Notes under the pieces: generated by a model | What the model was told of the DNA's origin: nothing | The model's input: only the letters and a program-made list of their open reading frames with translations | Database searches by the model: none | Made by a program: the position numbers and the translations under genes | Part shown: piece by piece, positions 36,305 through 43,844 of the stretch | Numbering within the stretch: the first letter of the stretch is position 1 | Layout: each line of letters starts with the position of its first letter | Source of the DNA: Ulvibacter algarum | GTDB lineage: Bacteria > Bacteroidota > Bacteroidia > Flavobacteriales > Flavobacteriaceae | NCBI GenBank assembly: GCA_947488905.1 | Contig: CANLBJ010000002.1 | Span: 186,001 to 250,000, forward strand | Direction of reading: 5' to 3' | Length of the DNA: 64,000 nt

Positions 36305-37275
36305 GATATTTAGCTTTCGCATTACTTTTATTAAACTCGCTTTTGCACGCGCAAAGTTATCCGCCTGCAGCAGGGCAAACAGGAACCACAGCTATCCCAG
36401 CAGATAGTGCAGTGTTTGTATCGTGGGCGACAGGAGTAGAGGTAACGCGAGGCTTGGTTAATATTTCAGACCCAACTACTCAAGATAATGGTAGCGCTTT
36501 TGCGTCTTTTGGTACGCCAGAAGATGCAATAGGTGTTGCTGCAGGAAATCCAGTAAGTTTAGGTGATGCAGGTGAGGCTATTCTTACTTTTGAAACGCCT
36601 ATTTCTGACGGAGCAGGTTTTGATTTTGCCGTGTTTGAAAATAGTTTTAGCGATACTTTTTTAGAGTTAGCTTTTGTTGAGGTAAGCTCAGATGGAGAAA
36701 ATTATTATAGATTTCCTGCGCATAGCCAAACGCAAACAGACGAACAGGTAGGTGGTTTTGGAGATGTAGATCCTACATATATTAATAATCTTGCTGGTAA
36801 ATACCGTGCATTGTTTGGAACTCCATTTGACCTTTTAGACATACCTGATAGTGCTTTATTAGATAAAAATGCAATTACACATGTAAAAATTATAGATGTT
36901 GTAGGGAGTATTGATGCTGAGTTTGCGCGTTATGATAGCTTCGGAAATGCTATAAATGATCCATATACAACTCCATTTGCTTCTGGGGGCTTTGATCTTG
37001 ATGGAGTAGGGGTGATTAATGAGCAGTTGTTAAGTATTTCGGAAGAAGAAGTTTTTAATTTTAATTTATACCCTAATCCTGCTACAACAACGTTATTTGT
37101 AGATACCCAAGATTTGACACAAATAAGTGTTTATGATCTTCAGGGGCGTTTTATTTTTTCAAATAAAGTAACAGGTGGTGATGCAATTGATATTTCGGCA
37201 TTAAAAAACGGAGTATATGTTTTACAAGCTAGTTATAACGGCAACAAATTGCACCATCGTTTTATTAAAAGGTAA
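36301..37275 (+). CDS. T9SS-exported cell-surface protein of the B12 locus
   Basis: This 324-aa protein (signal MRYLAFALLLLNSLLHAQ) starts at the overlapping ATGA of the second propeller gene, so it is coupled to the riboswitch operon. The central domain has a distinctive pattern: VTRGLVNISDPTTQDNGSA, TFETPISDGAGFDFAVFENS, ELAFVEVSSDGENYYRF and ASGGFDLDGVGV. Related 'cell surface proteins' accompany btuB genes in other Bacteroidota, which suggests a role in corrinoid capture; no activity has been seen in the sequence. The T9SS sorting domain begins at about residue 252 (FNLYPNPATTTLFVDT). Confidence 0.82.
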   Translation: MRYLAFALLLLNSLLHAQSYPPAAGQTGTTAIPADSAVFVSWATGVEVTRGLVNISDPTTQDNGSAFASFGTPEDAIGVAAGNPVSLGDAGEAILTFETPISDGAGFDFAVFENSFSDTFLELAFVEVSSDGENYYRFPAHSQTQTDEQVGGFGDVDPTYINNLAGKYRALFGTPFDLLDIPDSALLDKNAITHVKIIDVVGSIDAEFARYDSFGNAINDPYTTPFASGGFDLDGVGVINEQLLSISEEEVFNFNLYPNPATTTLFVDTQDLTQISVYDLQGRFIFSNKVTGGDAIDISALKNGVYVLQASYNGNKLHHRFIKR

Positions 37276-37393
37276 AATTTAGTGAACATTTAAAGAGATA
37301 CTTAGTAGGTCTCAATTTTTATGGATTAATAAATAGCAGCTTTTATGATGGTTGAAAACTTGTTAAAAACTAAATTTCTTTTTTAAAAGGAGG

Positions 37394-37424
37394 TTTTGTT
37401 TTTATAAAATACTACTTATCTTTG
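37394..37424 (+). promoter_or_regulatory. Promoter of the 55-aa membrane protein gene
   Basis: TTTTG at 37394-37398 and TATCTTTG at 37417-37424 are 18 bases apart, the best -33/-7 pair in the window. The ATG follows 22 bases later. Confidence 0.7.
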
Positions 37425-37446
37425 CAGAAACTTAATAATACGCACT

Positions 37447-37614
37447 ATGTTTGATTTTGACCAATATTTAGGATTTTTAGCTTTCTTAACTATACTTACT
37501 ATAGGATTCTGGTTAATGATATTTTTAGTTTCAATAATTCCTTATTGGATAGGTGGAGCATTAGTTGAAAGTATTAAACTTAAGCGTGAAGCAAAGAAAA
37601 ACGAAGAAGGTTAA
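37447..37614 (+). CDS. Small membrane protein, 55 aa
   Basis: This short gene encodes MFDFDQYLGFLAFLTILTIG, then a second hydrophobic stretch and a charged tail (IKLKREAKKNEEG). The hydrophobic stretch of about 35 residues suggests one long or two short membrane helices with the charged tail in the cytoplasm. It is framed by an excellent promoter and a perfect terminator, which makes a real gene very likely despite its size. The family is not recognised. Confidence 0.75.
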   Translation: MFDFDQYLGFLAFLTILTIGFWLMIFLVSIIPYWIGGALVESIKLKREAKKNEEG

Positions 37615-37631
37615 TCCCTTTATTACAATAT

Positions 37632-37668
37632 AAAAAACCCGTCTAATTTTTAATTAGACGGGTTTTTT
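37632..37668. terminator. Bidirectional intrinsic terminator
   Basis: Arms 37632-37648 and 37652-37668 pair perfectly over 17 bases (AACCCGTCTAATT core) with a three-base loop, flanked by A and T runs. It serves the 55-aa gene and the convergent DUF1569 gene. Confidence 0.93.
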
Positions 37669-37689
37669 TGTTTCTGAAATTTAATAAAT

Positions 37690-38142
37690 CTAAACTCCAA
37701 ACTGTGTTAAGTGGTGGTCTAGGTGTTTGTAAAACATATTGTTCCATTCATTTTTTGTTAAGACACCAAAAGAAATACTTTCTTTACCGTCAAAATGAGT
37801 ATCTCCTAATTCTTGTGTTTTTTGAATGTATGAGACTAATCTTCCCTTCTCTACATTAAAATCTTTATCTCCTGTTATAATAAATTGTGGAGCTGTTCTG
37901 CCATTTTTCTGATACGGTATTTCATTTACTACATGCTTTTTTACAAAGGTTTGTAACATCCATTTTTTTATTAGCATTGGTTTTGAGTGATTGTCTTCAT
38001 ACACCATCTCATAGGTAACATTACAGTGTGCTAACATTTGGTCTACGCTCATTTTTCCCCAATTGGGTTGTGTTGCTACATCAAGTGCATTAATTCTTGA
38101 TACTACTTCTTCGGCTACTGGTTTTGTAAAAATGTTTTTCAT
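37690..38142 (-). CDS. DUF1569 (DinB-like) family protein
   Basis: This 150-aa protein has the features of the DUF1569 branch of the DinB/YfiT four-helix fold: WGKMSVDQMLAHCNVTYEMV near residue 30 and the C-terminal MFYKHLDHHLTQFGV. The His residues at the ends of these helices could form the metal site seen in DinB-like enzymes. No activity is established for this branch. Single gene with an ATG start and a shared terminator. Confidence 0.78.
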   Translation of the reverse strand: MKNIFTKPVAEEVVSRINALDVATQPNWGKMSVDQMLAHCNVTYEMVYEDNHSKPMLIKKWMLQTFVKKHVVNEIPYQKNGRTAPQFIITGDKDFNVEKGRLVSYIQKTQELGDTHFDGKESISFGVLTKNEWNNMFYKHLDHHLTQFGV

Positions 38143-38253
38143 TATTTGGTTGGTTTTTATATTCTATTTTAATGCCATATTATTATGTGCCTACAAATTA
38201 CCGCTTAAATTAATAAAAGTTCAGAATTAGGTTTACTTTTTTATCATTATATG

Positions 38254-38300
38254 TTTAAGGTGGTATAAAAAAAGGGAACCACCTTAAAAGTGATTCCCTT
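38254..38300 (-). terminator. Terminator with two mutually exclusive hairpins
   Basis: Hairpin 1 pairs 38254-38264 with 38278-38288 (TTTAAGGTGGT, 11 bp perfect). Hairpin 2 pairs 38272-38282 with 38290-38300 (AAGGGAAYCAC, 10 of 11). They share 38278-38282, so only one can form. On the minus strand hairpin 2 is followed by seven T, as in a terminator for the gene at 38406. Confidence 0.7.
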
Positions 38301-38405
38301 ATTAATAATATAATTTAACTAATAATAACCTAGTAGCTATTTACTTCTCTAACAATCTTTAATATATGGTTTCACTAAAATTGATTGTACATGTTTTCTT
38401 AGTTA

Positions 38406-38822
38406 TTATTTAAAAAGATGTATAAAAGATTGTTCTAGATTAAGCTTTGCAGATTGCGGAAATTGTGCGTGTATTACTAGTGTGTTTTCATGATGTTGTT
38501 CTAAGTCTTTTATAACTTTTCTATTTAATAGTAACACTGTAGAATGGCCTTGGTGATCTAGCTTTTCTAGTATTTTCTTACCATTGAACTCGCAAGACCA
38601 ATGAGTTTCTTTCATGTTTTCTTCATAAGCAAGCTCTATAGTTGGTATTTGGTAGTAGCTATGTTCACCTATTCCTTCTAGGTCAAATACTAACCTTAAT
38701 ACTCCTCCTTCTAGATTACTGGCCTCTTGCTTTATACCTAAATCTGTAAAAGACAATTTTCCTGGAGTAGGACTGCTAAAATTTAACTTGATTTCTCCTT
38801 GGTTTAATTCTACTTTATTCAT
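38406..38822 (-). CDS. Hypothetical protein, 138 aa
   Basis: A soluble protein without signal peptide. Beta-rich stretches (EIKLNFSSPTPGKLSFTDLG; GGVLRLVFDLEGIGEHSYYQ) are followed by HSTVLLLNRKVIKDLEQHHE and AQFPQSAKLNLEQSFIHLF. I do not recognise the family. The ATG is clear and composition is normal for this genome. It is transcribed alone, with the two-hairpin terminator 100 bases downstream. Confidence 0.7.
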   Translation of the reverse strand: MNKVELNQGEIKLNFSSPTPGKLSFTDLGIKQEASNLEGGVLRLVFDLEGIGEHSYYQIPTIELAYEENMKETHWSCEFNGKKILEKLDHQGHSTVLLLNRKVIKDLEQHHENTLVIHAQFPQSAKLNLEQSFIHLFK

Positions 38823-38986
38823 CTACTTTGAGTTTTTAATGTTCACCCAAAGTTATTTATAATTTAAAATTTAAGGAATGATATATATCAGCTTTTGACA
38901 CTAATTACTGCTTGTTTTTTTAATCTCAGTAGTTAAAAAATATGCTATGATACATCTAACAAGATATAAGCAGGTATGTGTCAGGG

Positions 38987-40483
38987 TTATTTTGATTGTA
39001 ATCGCTCTATTTCTGTTATAAATGCTTCTGCGTGCTCATTTTCAGGATTCATTTTAAGTGCTTTTTTAAAATTTAAAAGCGAATTATTATAGTCCTTAGC
39101 AGTAAAGTAGGCTTCTCCTAGACTGTCAAACAGATTTGCATTTTCTGGATATTTTTCTGTGGCAAATGTTATGAGCTCAATAGATTTGTTAATTGACTTT
39201 TCCGAAGCCATTAAATCATAGCCAATACTGTTAAGTGCATCTGCGAGGTCTGTATTGTAGTATTTGTCTTCTTGTATTTTTAATGTATTGAATGATTTTA
39301 CAGCTCCTTCTTTATCTTCTATAAACTGTTGTTTTAATACAGAAGCTAAATTTAACTTCGGAAATGCTATTAGTTCATTCTCCATCTTTGTAAAAAACAA
39401 CTGTAGCCAGTTATCAATTGCCTCATCTGAAGTGTTATTACCTATTAAAATAACCCCGTAATTAGAATCTGGGCAGAGTAGAAGCCCACTCTGTGTGCTA
39501 TTTGAGGTTCCTGTTTTAGAGTAGTAAAAACCTTCTTCTTCTCCAATACCCATAGCTTCCCATAAATAACCAACGCCATCACCTTCTTGGTCTAAAAAGA
39601 GTTCTTTTGTGGCTTCTTTAATTAATGGGTCATCGCTTTCTAATTGGTATTTCATAAAAGTAACTAAGTCTGGTAATGTACCTATCATACCTGCGCTACC
39701 GCCTAGCATAGGGTTTTTGTCTAAAGGAGCTAATTTACCATCCTCTTTATGGCCTCTTAGCAAGGTGCTTTTGTGTATGTCAAAATCTTGTAAATAGGTG
39801 TTGTTCATCCCTAATTCGTCTAAAAATTCTTGTAATAACACCTTATAAGGCTTGTTGTATACTTGACCTAAAATATAGGCAACTAATTCTGGACCTATAG
39901 AGTTATACTCATAAAAAGAGCCTGGTTTTTTATTAAGTTCTACCGTTTTAAGTTCTTCTAGAAGGTTTGTCATAGAGTACTCAAAAGGTTTATTTTCATA
40001 AAAGCCTTCGCTTACTTTTTCTTGAACTTCATTTAAGCCTTTTGGGTAACGATCTTTAAAACCAAGTGTGTGAGTTAGTAAATGTTTAATGGTAATTGGG
40101 GCTCCATTAAAAGCTAGGTTTGTATACTCTTTGCCCAGATATTTTTGAACAGGATCGTCTAGAGCAATTTTTCCTTCTACGACAGCTCTTGCAGCAAGTG
40201 AGCCTGCAAATACTTTAGAGATAGAAGCAAATTCATATAGCGTCTCGTCATTTGGTTTTTTGTTGCTTCCTTTTTCTGTGGTTCCGTAGTAGTTATGGTA
40301 TACCTCGCCGTCTTTATAAAATGCTAGCCCTATGGCAGGGATATTACCTTTGTTAATAGTTTCTTGTCCGTATACATCAAAAATCTGTGTGAGCTTGGTA
40401 AATGGATCATCTTCCTGTTTTTCTTTAGATGGTTGACAACCTAAAAATGTGATTAGCGTAAACAATACTAGTAATTTATTCAT
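38987..40483 (-). CDS. Serine hydrolase (beta-lactamase class C fold) fused to TPR repeats
   Basis: The 498-aa lipoprotein (LFTLITFLGC) has a penicillin-binding/beta-lactamase fold. Nucleophile motif ASISKVF (SxxK) is at about residue 90, and KTGTS near 325 corresponds to the third motif. The second motif, usually YxN, reads YEYNSIGP, so the Asn may be shifted by one. From about residue 400 two TPR units follow (LFDSLGEAYFTAKDYNNSLL; NFKKALKMNPENEHAE). Such proteins are esterases or peptidases rather than resistance enzymes; the substrate is unknown. Confidence 0.85.
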   Translation of the reverse strand: MNKLLVLFTLITFLGCQPSKEKQEDDPFTKLTQIFDVYGQETINKGNIPAIGLAFYKDGEVYHNYYGTTEKGSNKKPNDETLYEFASISKVFAGSLAARAVVEGKIALDDPVQKYLGKEYTNLAFNGAPITIKHLLTHTLGFKDRYPKGLNEVQEKVSEGFYENKPFEYSMTNLLEELKTVELNKKPGSFYEYNSIGPELVAYILGQVYNKPYKVLLQEFLDELGMNNTYLQDFDIHKSTLLRGHKEDGKLAPLDKNPMLGGSAGMIGTLPDLVTFMKYQLESDDPLIKEATKELFLDQEGDGVGYLWEAMGIGEEEGFYYSKTGTSNSTQSGLLLCPDSNYGVILIGNNTSDEAIDNWLQLFFTKMENELIAFPKLNLASVLKQQFIEDKEGAVKSFNTLKIQEDKYYNTDLADALNSIGYDLMASEKSINKSIELITFATEKYPENANLFDSLGEAYFTAKDYNNSLLNFKKALKMNPENEHAEAFITEIERLQSK

Positions 40484-40594
40484 TTTGAGTATATTTTATA
40501 AAAAGAGGACATTTTTTATTAAATGTTACAGTACTGTAATTTGAAGCATTAAAAAACATTGTCTTTTTAAAGTTAGTTAAAATGGTATTAGCAT

Positions 40595-40602
40595 TACCTT
40601 TG
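40595..40602 (+). promoter_or_regulatory. Promoter -7 box of the methyltransferase gene
   Basis: TACCTTTG matches TAnnTTTG exactly, 28 bases before the ATG at 40631. Confidence 0.6.
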
Positions 40603-40630
40603 TTTTAAGTGCTAAAGTACAAAACCTATA

Positions 40631-41695
40631 ATGAGCGACATAAAAATTAATAAGCCAACACCACTTTCTATTACTAAAAATCAAAAAACTTTTGATCAAG
40701 GTACAGAGATAAAACCTACCATAGAAAGTTTAGTAAATGGGGAGACCATTTTAATAAACGCATTTTATAGCGATGGTGTTACTTTACTTAAAGAGATACA
40801 TAAATATCTAAGAAGAAAACTACCTAATAAGTCTATGACAGAACAGAGAGCTTATCGTGAAGCCTATCACGAGCTGTCTAATCTTGTTTTAATAGAGGTA
40901 ATAGACCAAAAGCTCTGTGTTAAAAAAGCACCAAGTATAGGGTGGTTAAATAAGTTTTACCCTAACAATAATCACTTTGCATTAACTTTTCCAGAAATAC
41001 AAGGATTAAACAGTGCTTGGCAATGGTATGACAATGGAATTAAAATACCGGTTTTACGTAATAAACTAACTCCTTATTATGGTGTGTATTTCCCAACTCG
41101 TTTTGAACATTTAATACTTTTTGACAACTGGTTAAAACATTATGAAGGACCTAAAAAATCTGCAATAGACGTAGGTGTAGGTTGTGGAGTATTATCATTA
41201 CAAATGGTTTTACAGGGTTTCCAGAAAGTTTTTGCTACAGATATTAACCCAAATGCAATTGTAGGTTTACAAGAGTTTATGGGCATTACTAAGCTGTCTC
41301 GTAAAATAGAACTTGACTTAGGAAATCTCTTCGGAAAATGGAAAAATGAAACAGAATTAATTGTTTTTAACCCGCCTTGGTTACCTGCAACTAGAGATGT
41401 AGACGGTATGGATAATGCTATCTATTATGATAAAGAGTTATTTCCAGAATTTTTTGCAGAAGCTAAAAAGAGACTTGCTCCAGATGGTAAGCTAATTATT
41501 ATTTTTTCTAACCTAGCAATCATCACAAAAGTTGCAACATCACACCCTGTAGATATTGAGTTAGCGCAAGAAAATCGTTTTCAACTAGAAAAAAGATATA
41601 CAAAAAAGGTGAAGGCTGCTTCTCAAAACACCAAGCGAGACCAGCACTGGCGTGGTACAGAAGAGGTTGAGTTGTGGGTGTTAACCCATAAGTAA
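40631..41695 (+). CDS. SAM-dependent methyltransferase (N6-adenine/glutamine type, NPPW)
   Basis: A cytoplasmic class I methyltransferase of 354 aa. SAM-binding motif I, AIDVGVGCGVLSLQMV, is at about residue 178, the acidic motif II ATDINPNAI at about 205, and the catalytic NPPW motif in VFNPPWLPA at about 247. NPPY/W motifs methylate exocyclic amines of adenine, guanine or the side chain of Gln; the target is unknown. The N-terminal 150 residues form an additional domain that could recognise substrate. It is neither PrmC nor RsmC by length and context. Single gene. Confidence 0.83.
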   Translation: MSDIKINKPTPLSITKNQKTFDQGTEIKPTIESLVNGETILINAFYSDGVTLLKEIHKYLRRKLPNKSMTEQRAYREAYHELSNLVLIEVIDQKLCVKKAPSIGWLNKFYPNNNHFALTFPEIQGLNSAWQWYDNGIKIPVLRNKLTPYYGVYFPTRFEHLILFDNWLKHYEGPKKSAIDVGVGCGVLSLQMVLQGFQKVFATDINPNAIVGLQEFMGITKLSRKIELDLGNLFGKWKNETELIVFNPPWLPATRDVDGMDNAIYYDKELFPEFFAEAKKRLAPDGKLIIIFSNLAIITKVATSHPVDIELAQENRFQLEKRYTKKVKAASQNTKRDQHWRGTEEVELWVLTHK

Positions 41696-41775
41696 ACAAA
41701 CCATATTAATTAGAAACTAGCCTATTATATCCTCTTCAAGTGCTTACTTTCGCACCTATTTTTTGAAAGGATTTT

Positions 41776-42834
41776 ATGAACGATAGTACGTATGATTATG
41801 TAGTAATTGGTGGTGCCCAAGCAGGTTTGTCTATGGCATTTCATTTAAAAAAAATGAACAAAAACTTCTTAATCCTTGATGGCGGTAATGAAGTAGGAGG
41901 TTCTTGGTTAAGTAGATGGGATTCATTAAAACTTTTTACATCTACAGAATACAATCATTTACCAGGTTTAAAATTTGATGCCCCAAAAGGACATTACCCT
42001 TCAAAAATAGAAGTTGCTAATTATTTTAAAACATATGTTGCTAAGTTTGATCTTCCTGTAAGATTAAACACACTAATAACAGCTGTTAAAAAAACAGAAG
42101 AAGGTTTTCATGTAATTCATAAAGACGGTACGATAGCCGCTCAAAATGTGATTGTTGCCACGGGACCCTTTCATATACCATATACACCACCTTGCCATAC
42201 AAAGATCTCTAGCGATACTTTGCAAATGCACAGCAATAATTATAAAAGTACATCTCAACTACAAGACGGTGACGCGCTTGTAGTAGGAGGAGGAGATTCT
42301 GGATATCAAATTTTAAACGAAATCTCAAAAGACAGTTCTAGAACGGTTTATTTTTCTGGTGATACAAACGTGAGATCCATCCCACAACAAATTTTAGGTA
42401 AGACCATCTGGTGGTGGTTTACACTGGTAGGCTTTTTAAGCTACAGTAAGTATAGCTGGATAGGAAAGAGGCTTAATAGCTCTACACAACCAGTAATAGG
42501 TACAGATGTTAAAGAGATTTTGTCAAGAAAAAATGTGATACCCGTAGGGAGAACAAAAGACGCATTAAAAGAAACACTTTTTTTTGAATCACAGAATATT
42601 TCGACCATAAAAAATATAGTTTGGGCTACAGGATATCGCCCTAATTTTAAGTGGATAGAAGGCCTTGAGTTAGACGCAAACGGATACCCTAAAAACTATA
42701 GAGGTGTTAGTAATATTACGGGGCTTTACTTTATAGGTTTGCCCTGGATGCATACTCGCGGGTCTGCTACACTAGGTGGTGTGTCTAAGGATGCAAGTTA
42801 CTTAGCTAGTGAGATAAGTAAGGTTAATGATTAG
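41776..42834 (+). CDS. FAD/NAD(P)-dependent oxidoreductase (flavin monooxygenase-like)
   Basis: This 352-aa flavoprotein has two dinucleotide folds. The FAD motif is YVVIGGAQAGLSMAFHLKK at the N-terminus, where GGAQAG replaces GxGxxG, and the NADPH motif is LVVGGGDSGYQILNEI at about residue 170. VGGSWLSRWDSLKLFT and the C-terminal IVWATGYRPNF are typical of the YhiN/CzcO and FMO-like group. Homologues oxidise soft nucleophiles or accompany metal-efflux systems, but the substrate is unknown. A 21-base repeat with a GGCTTTCGCC core overlaps its stop codon. Confidence 0.83.
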   Translation: MNDSTYDYVVIGGAQAGLSMAFHLKKMNKNFLILDGGNEVGGSWLSRWDSLKLFTSTEYNHLPGLKFDAPKGHYPSKIEVANYFKTYVAKFDLPVRLNTLITAVKKTEEGFHVIHKDGTIAAQNVIVATGPFHIPYTPPCHTKISSDTLQMHSNNYKSTSQLQDGDALVVGGGDSGYQILNEISKDSSRTVYFSGDTNVRSIPQQILGKTIWWWFTLVGFLSYSKYSWIGKRLNSSTQPVIGTDVKEILSRKNVIPVGRTKDALKETLFFESQNISTIKNIVWATGYRPNFKWIEGLELDANGYPKNYRGVSNITGLYFIGLPWMHTRGSATLGGVSKDASYLASEISKVND

Positions 42835-42887
42835 GCTTTCGCCAAAATGTTATAGACTTGAAAAATGTGCTTTTATAATTAATAAGC

Positions 42888-43409
42888 TTAGCAGCAAACA
42901 GAACAGTTAGATTCTCCAAAAAGCTTGCCTTGTTTGTTAAATTCATATTTACAGCATTCATTAAATCTTTGCTTTAAAATTTCTTTTGCTCTTTTAACTC
43001 TTGCTTTAACGTTTTCAAGACTTATATTTAATTCTTCTGCAGTGTCTTTTTGTTTTTTTCCTTTAATGTAGATAAGCTCAATTACCTGTTTGTAAATTTT
43101 GGGTAGTTCATCAATAAACTTATCAAAACAGCATACATACTCATACTTTTGTAAAAGAGTCTCCTTATTTGTGTCAAGGTTATTTGAGTAAACAGATTCT
43201 TTATTAAAGTGATTAATTATCTCATTACGGGCAATTTGAAAAACCCATGCTTTTGCCTTTTCTTCTTTTTTAAGTTTAGATATATTTTTATGAATTTTCA
43301 AAAATGTATTTTGAAAAACATCATTTGTAACATCTCTGTCTTTTACTTTTTTTAGAATAAAAAAATATAGCTCTTCATTAAAGCTTTCCCAGATTTTTTG
43401 AGTTTGCAT
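42888..43409 (-). CDS. ECF RNA polymerase sigma factor, SigZ type, with Cys-rich tail
   Basis: The 173-aa protein has sigma region 2 (DVTNDVFQNTFLKIHKNISK; AWVFQIARNEIINHF) and region 4 (LPKIYKQVIELIYIKGKKQK; LNISLENVKARVKRAKEIL). It ends NECC ... NCSVCC and has a further CC in the linker (YVCCFDKF), giving at least seven Cys. This fits SigZ-type factors, in which Cys residues could sense metal or redox state. No anti-sigma gene is adjacent. I use the ATG at 43409; the frame's TTG is two codons upstream. A hairpin lies 15 bases ahead of the start. The gene follows the 37-aa Cys-rich gene by 48 bases. Confidence 0.88.
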   Translation of the reverse strand: MQTQKIWESFNEELYFFILKKVKDRDVTNDVFQNTFLKIHKNISKLKKEEKAKAWVFQIARNEIINHFNKESVYSNNLDTNKETLLQKYEYVCCFDKFIDELPKIYKQVIELIYIKGKKQKDTAEELNISLENVKARVKRAKEILKQRFNECCKYEFNKQGKLFGESNCSVCC

Positions 43410-43423
43410 AATCAATATTATTT

Positions 43424-43450
43424 AAGGGTTAGTTTAAACAACTAACCCTT
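43424..43450 (-). promoter_or_regulatory. Hairpin just upstream of the sigma factor start
   Basis: Arms 43424-43434 and 43440-43450 (AAGGGTTAGTT / AACTAACCCTT) are a perfect 11-bp stem with a five-base loop. On the minus strand it is followed by AAATAATATT, not a T run, and then by the ATG at 43409. It could be a processing or attenuation structure between the two genes. Confidence 0.6.
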
Positions 43451-43457
43451 ATTAATT

Positions 43458-43571
43458 TTAGCAACAAGAACATTCGCTGCATTCACATTTAGAACAAGAA
43501 CAATTCTTTTCTAAACAATTACCGCAATTGCAATTTTTACATTGGCAATTTGTGCATTTACAATTATTCAT
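43458..43571 (-). CDS. Metallothionein-like peptide, 37 aa with 14 Cys
   Basis: The frame from ATG 43571 to TAA 43458 encodes MNNCKCTNCQCKNCNCGNC followed by LEKNCSCSKCECSECSCC. Fourteen of 37 residues are Cys, arranged as repeated CxC and CxxC with Asn, Lys, Ser or Glu between and no aromatic residue. Such a composition cannot arise by chance in a genome this AT-rich. Peptides of this type bind Cu, Zn or Cd through thiolate clusters. The sequence does not look like the known bacterial SmtA or MymT families, so I call it metallothionein-like only. It lies upstream of a Cys-rich ECF sigma gene on the same strand, probably in one transcript. Confidence 0.85.
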   Translation of the reverse strand: MNNCKCTNCQCKNCNCGNCLEKNCSCSKCECSECSCC

Positions 43572-43844
43572 AATTTTAAAGATTTATAGTTCATTAAGGA
43601 GACTCAAAATCTTTTAAAAAGATACATTTTAATTCGTTTTTTTTAAATTAAGTGAATCACTAAGTTTCAATTTGCATTAAGAAGACCTTTAACCTTTAGT
43701 CTATGTTATAGCTAATACCTTTTAAAAAATTGAAGGTATTAATCTATTTAATCTAAAAACCCCAATCAAAAGATCAGGGTTCAAGTATTTAATATTTCCG
43801 AAGTTAATATACTGCTTACCGCTATTGCGATTGCTTACTATAGT
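43572..43844. other. Intergenic region between the Cys-rich gene and the TonB receptor
   Basis: These 273 bases contain a hairpin AATACCTT/AAGGTATT (43714-43721 with 43733-43740), the receptor terminator (43758-43781) and one TTTCCGAAG copy (43795-43803). Any promoter for the Cys-rich gene must be here; TATCTTTT in minus sense near 43615 is one base off the consensus. I see no other gene. Confidence 0.5.
43758..43781 (-). terminator. Probable terminator of the TonB receptor gene
   Basis: On the minus strand AACCCTGATC-TTTT-GATTGGGGTT forms an imperfect stem and is followed by TTTAG. It lies about 65 bases past the receptor stop. Confidence 0.6.
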
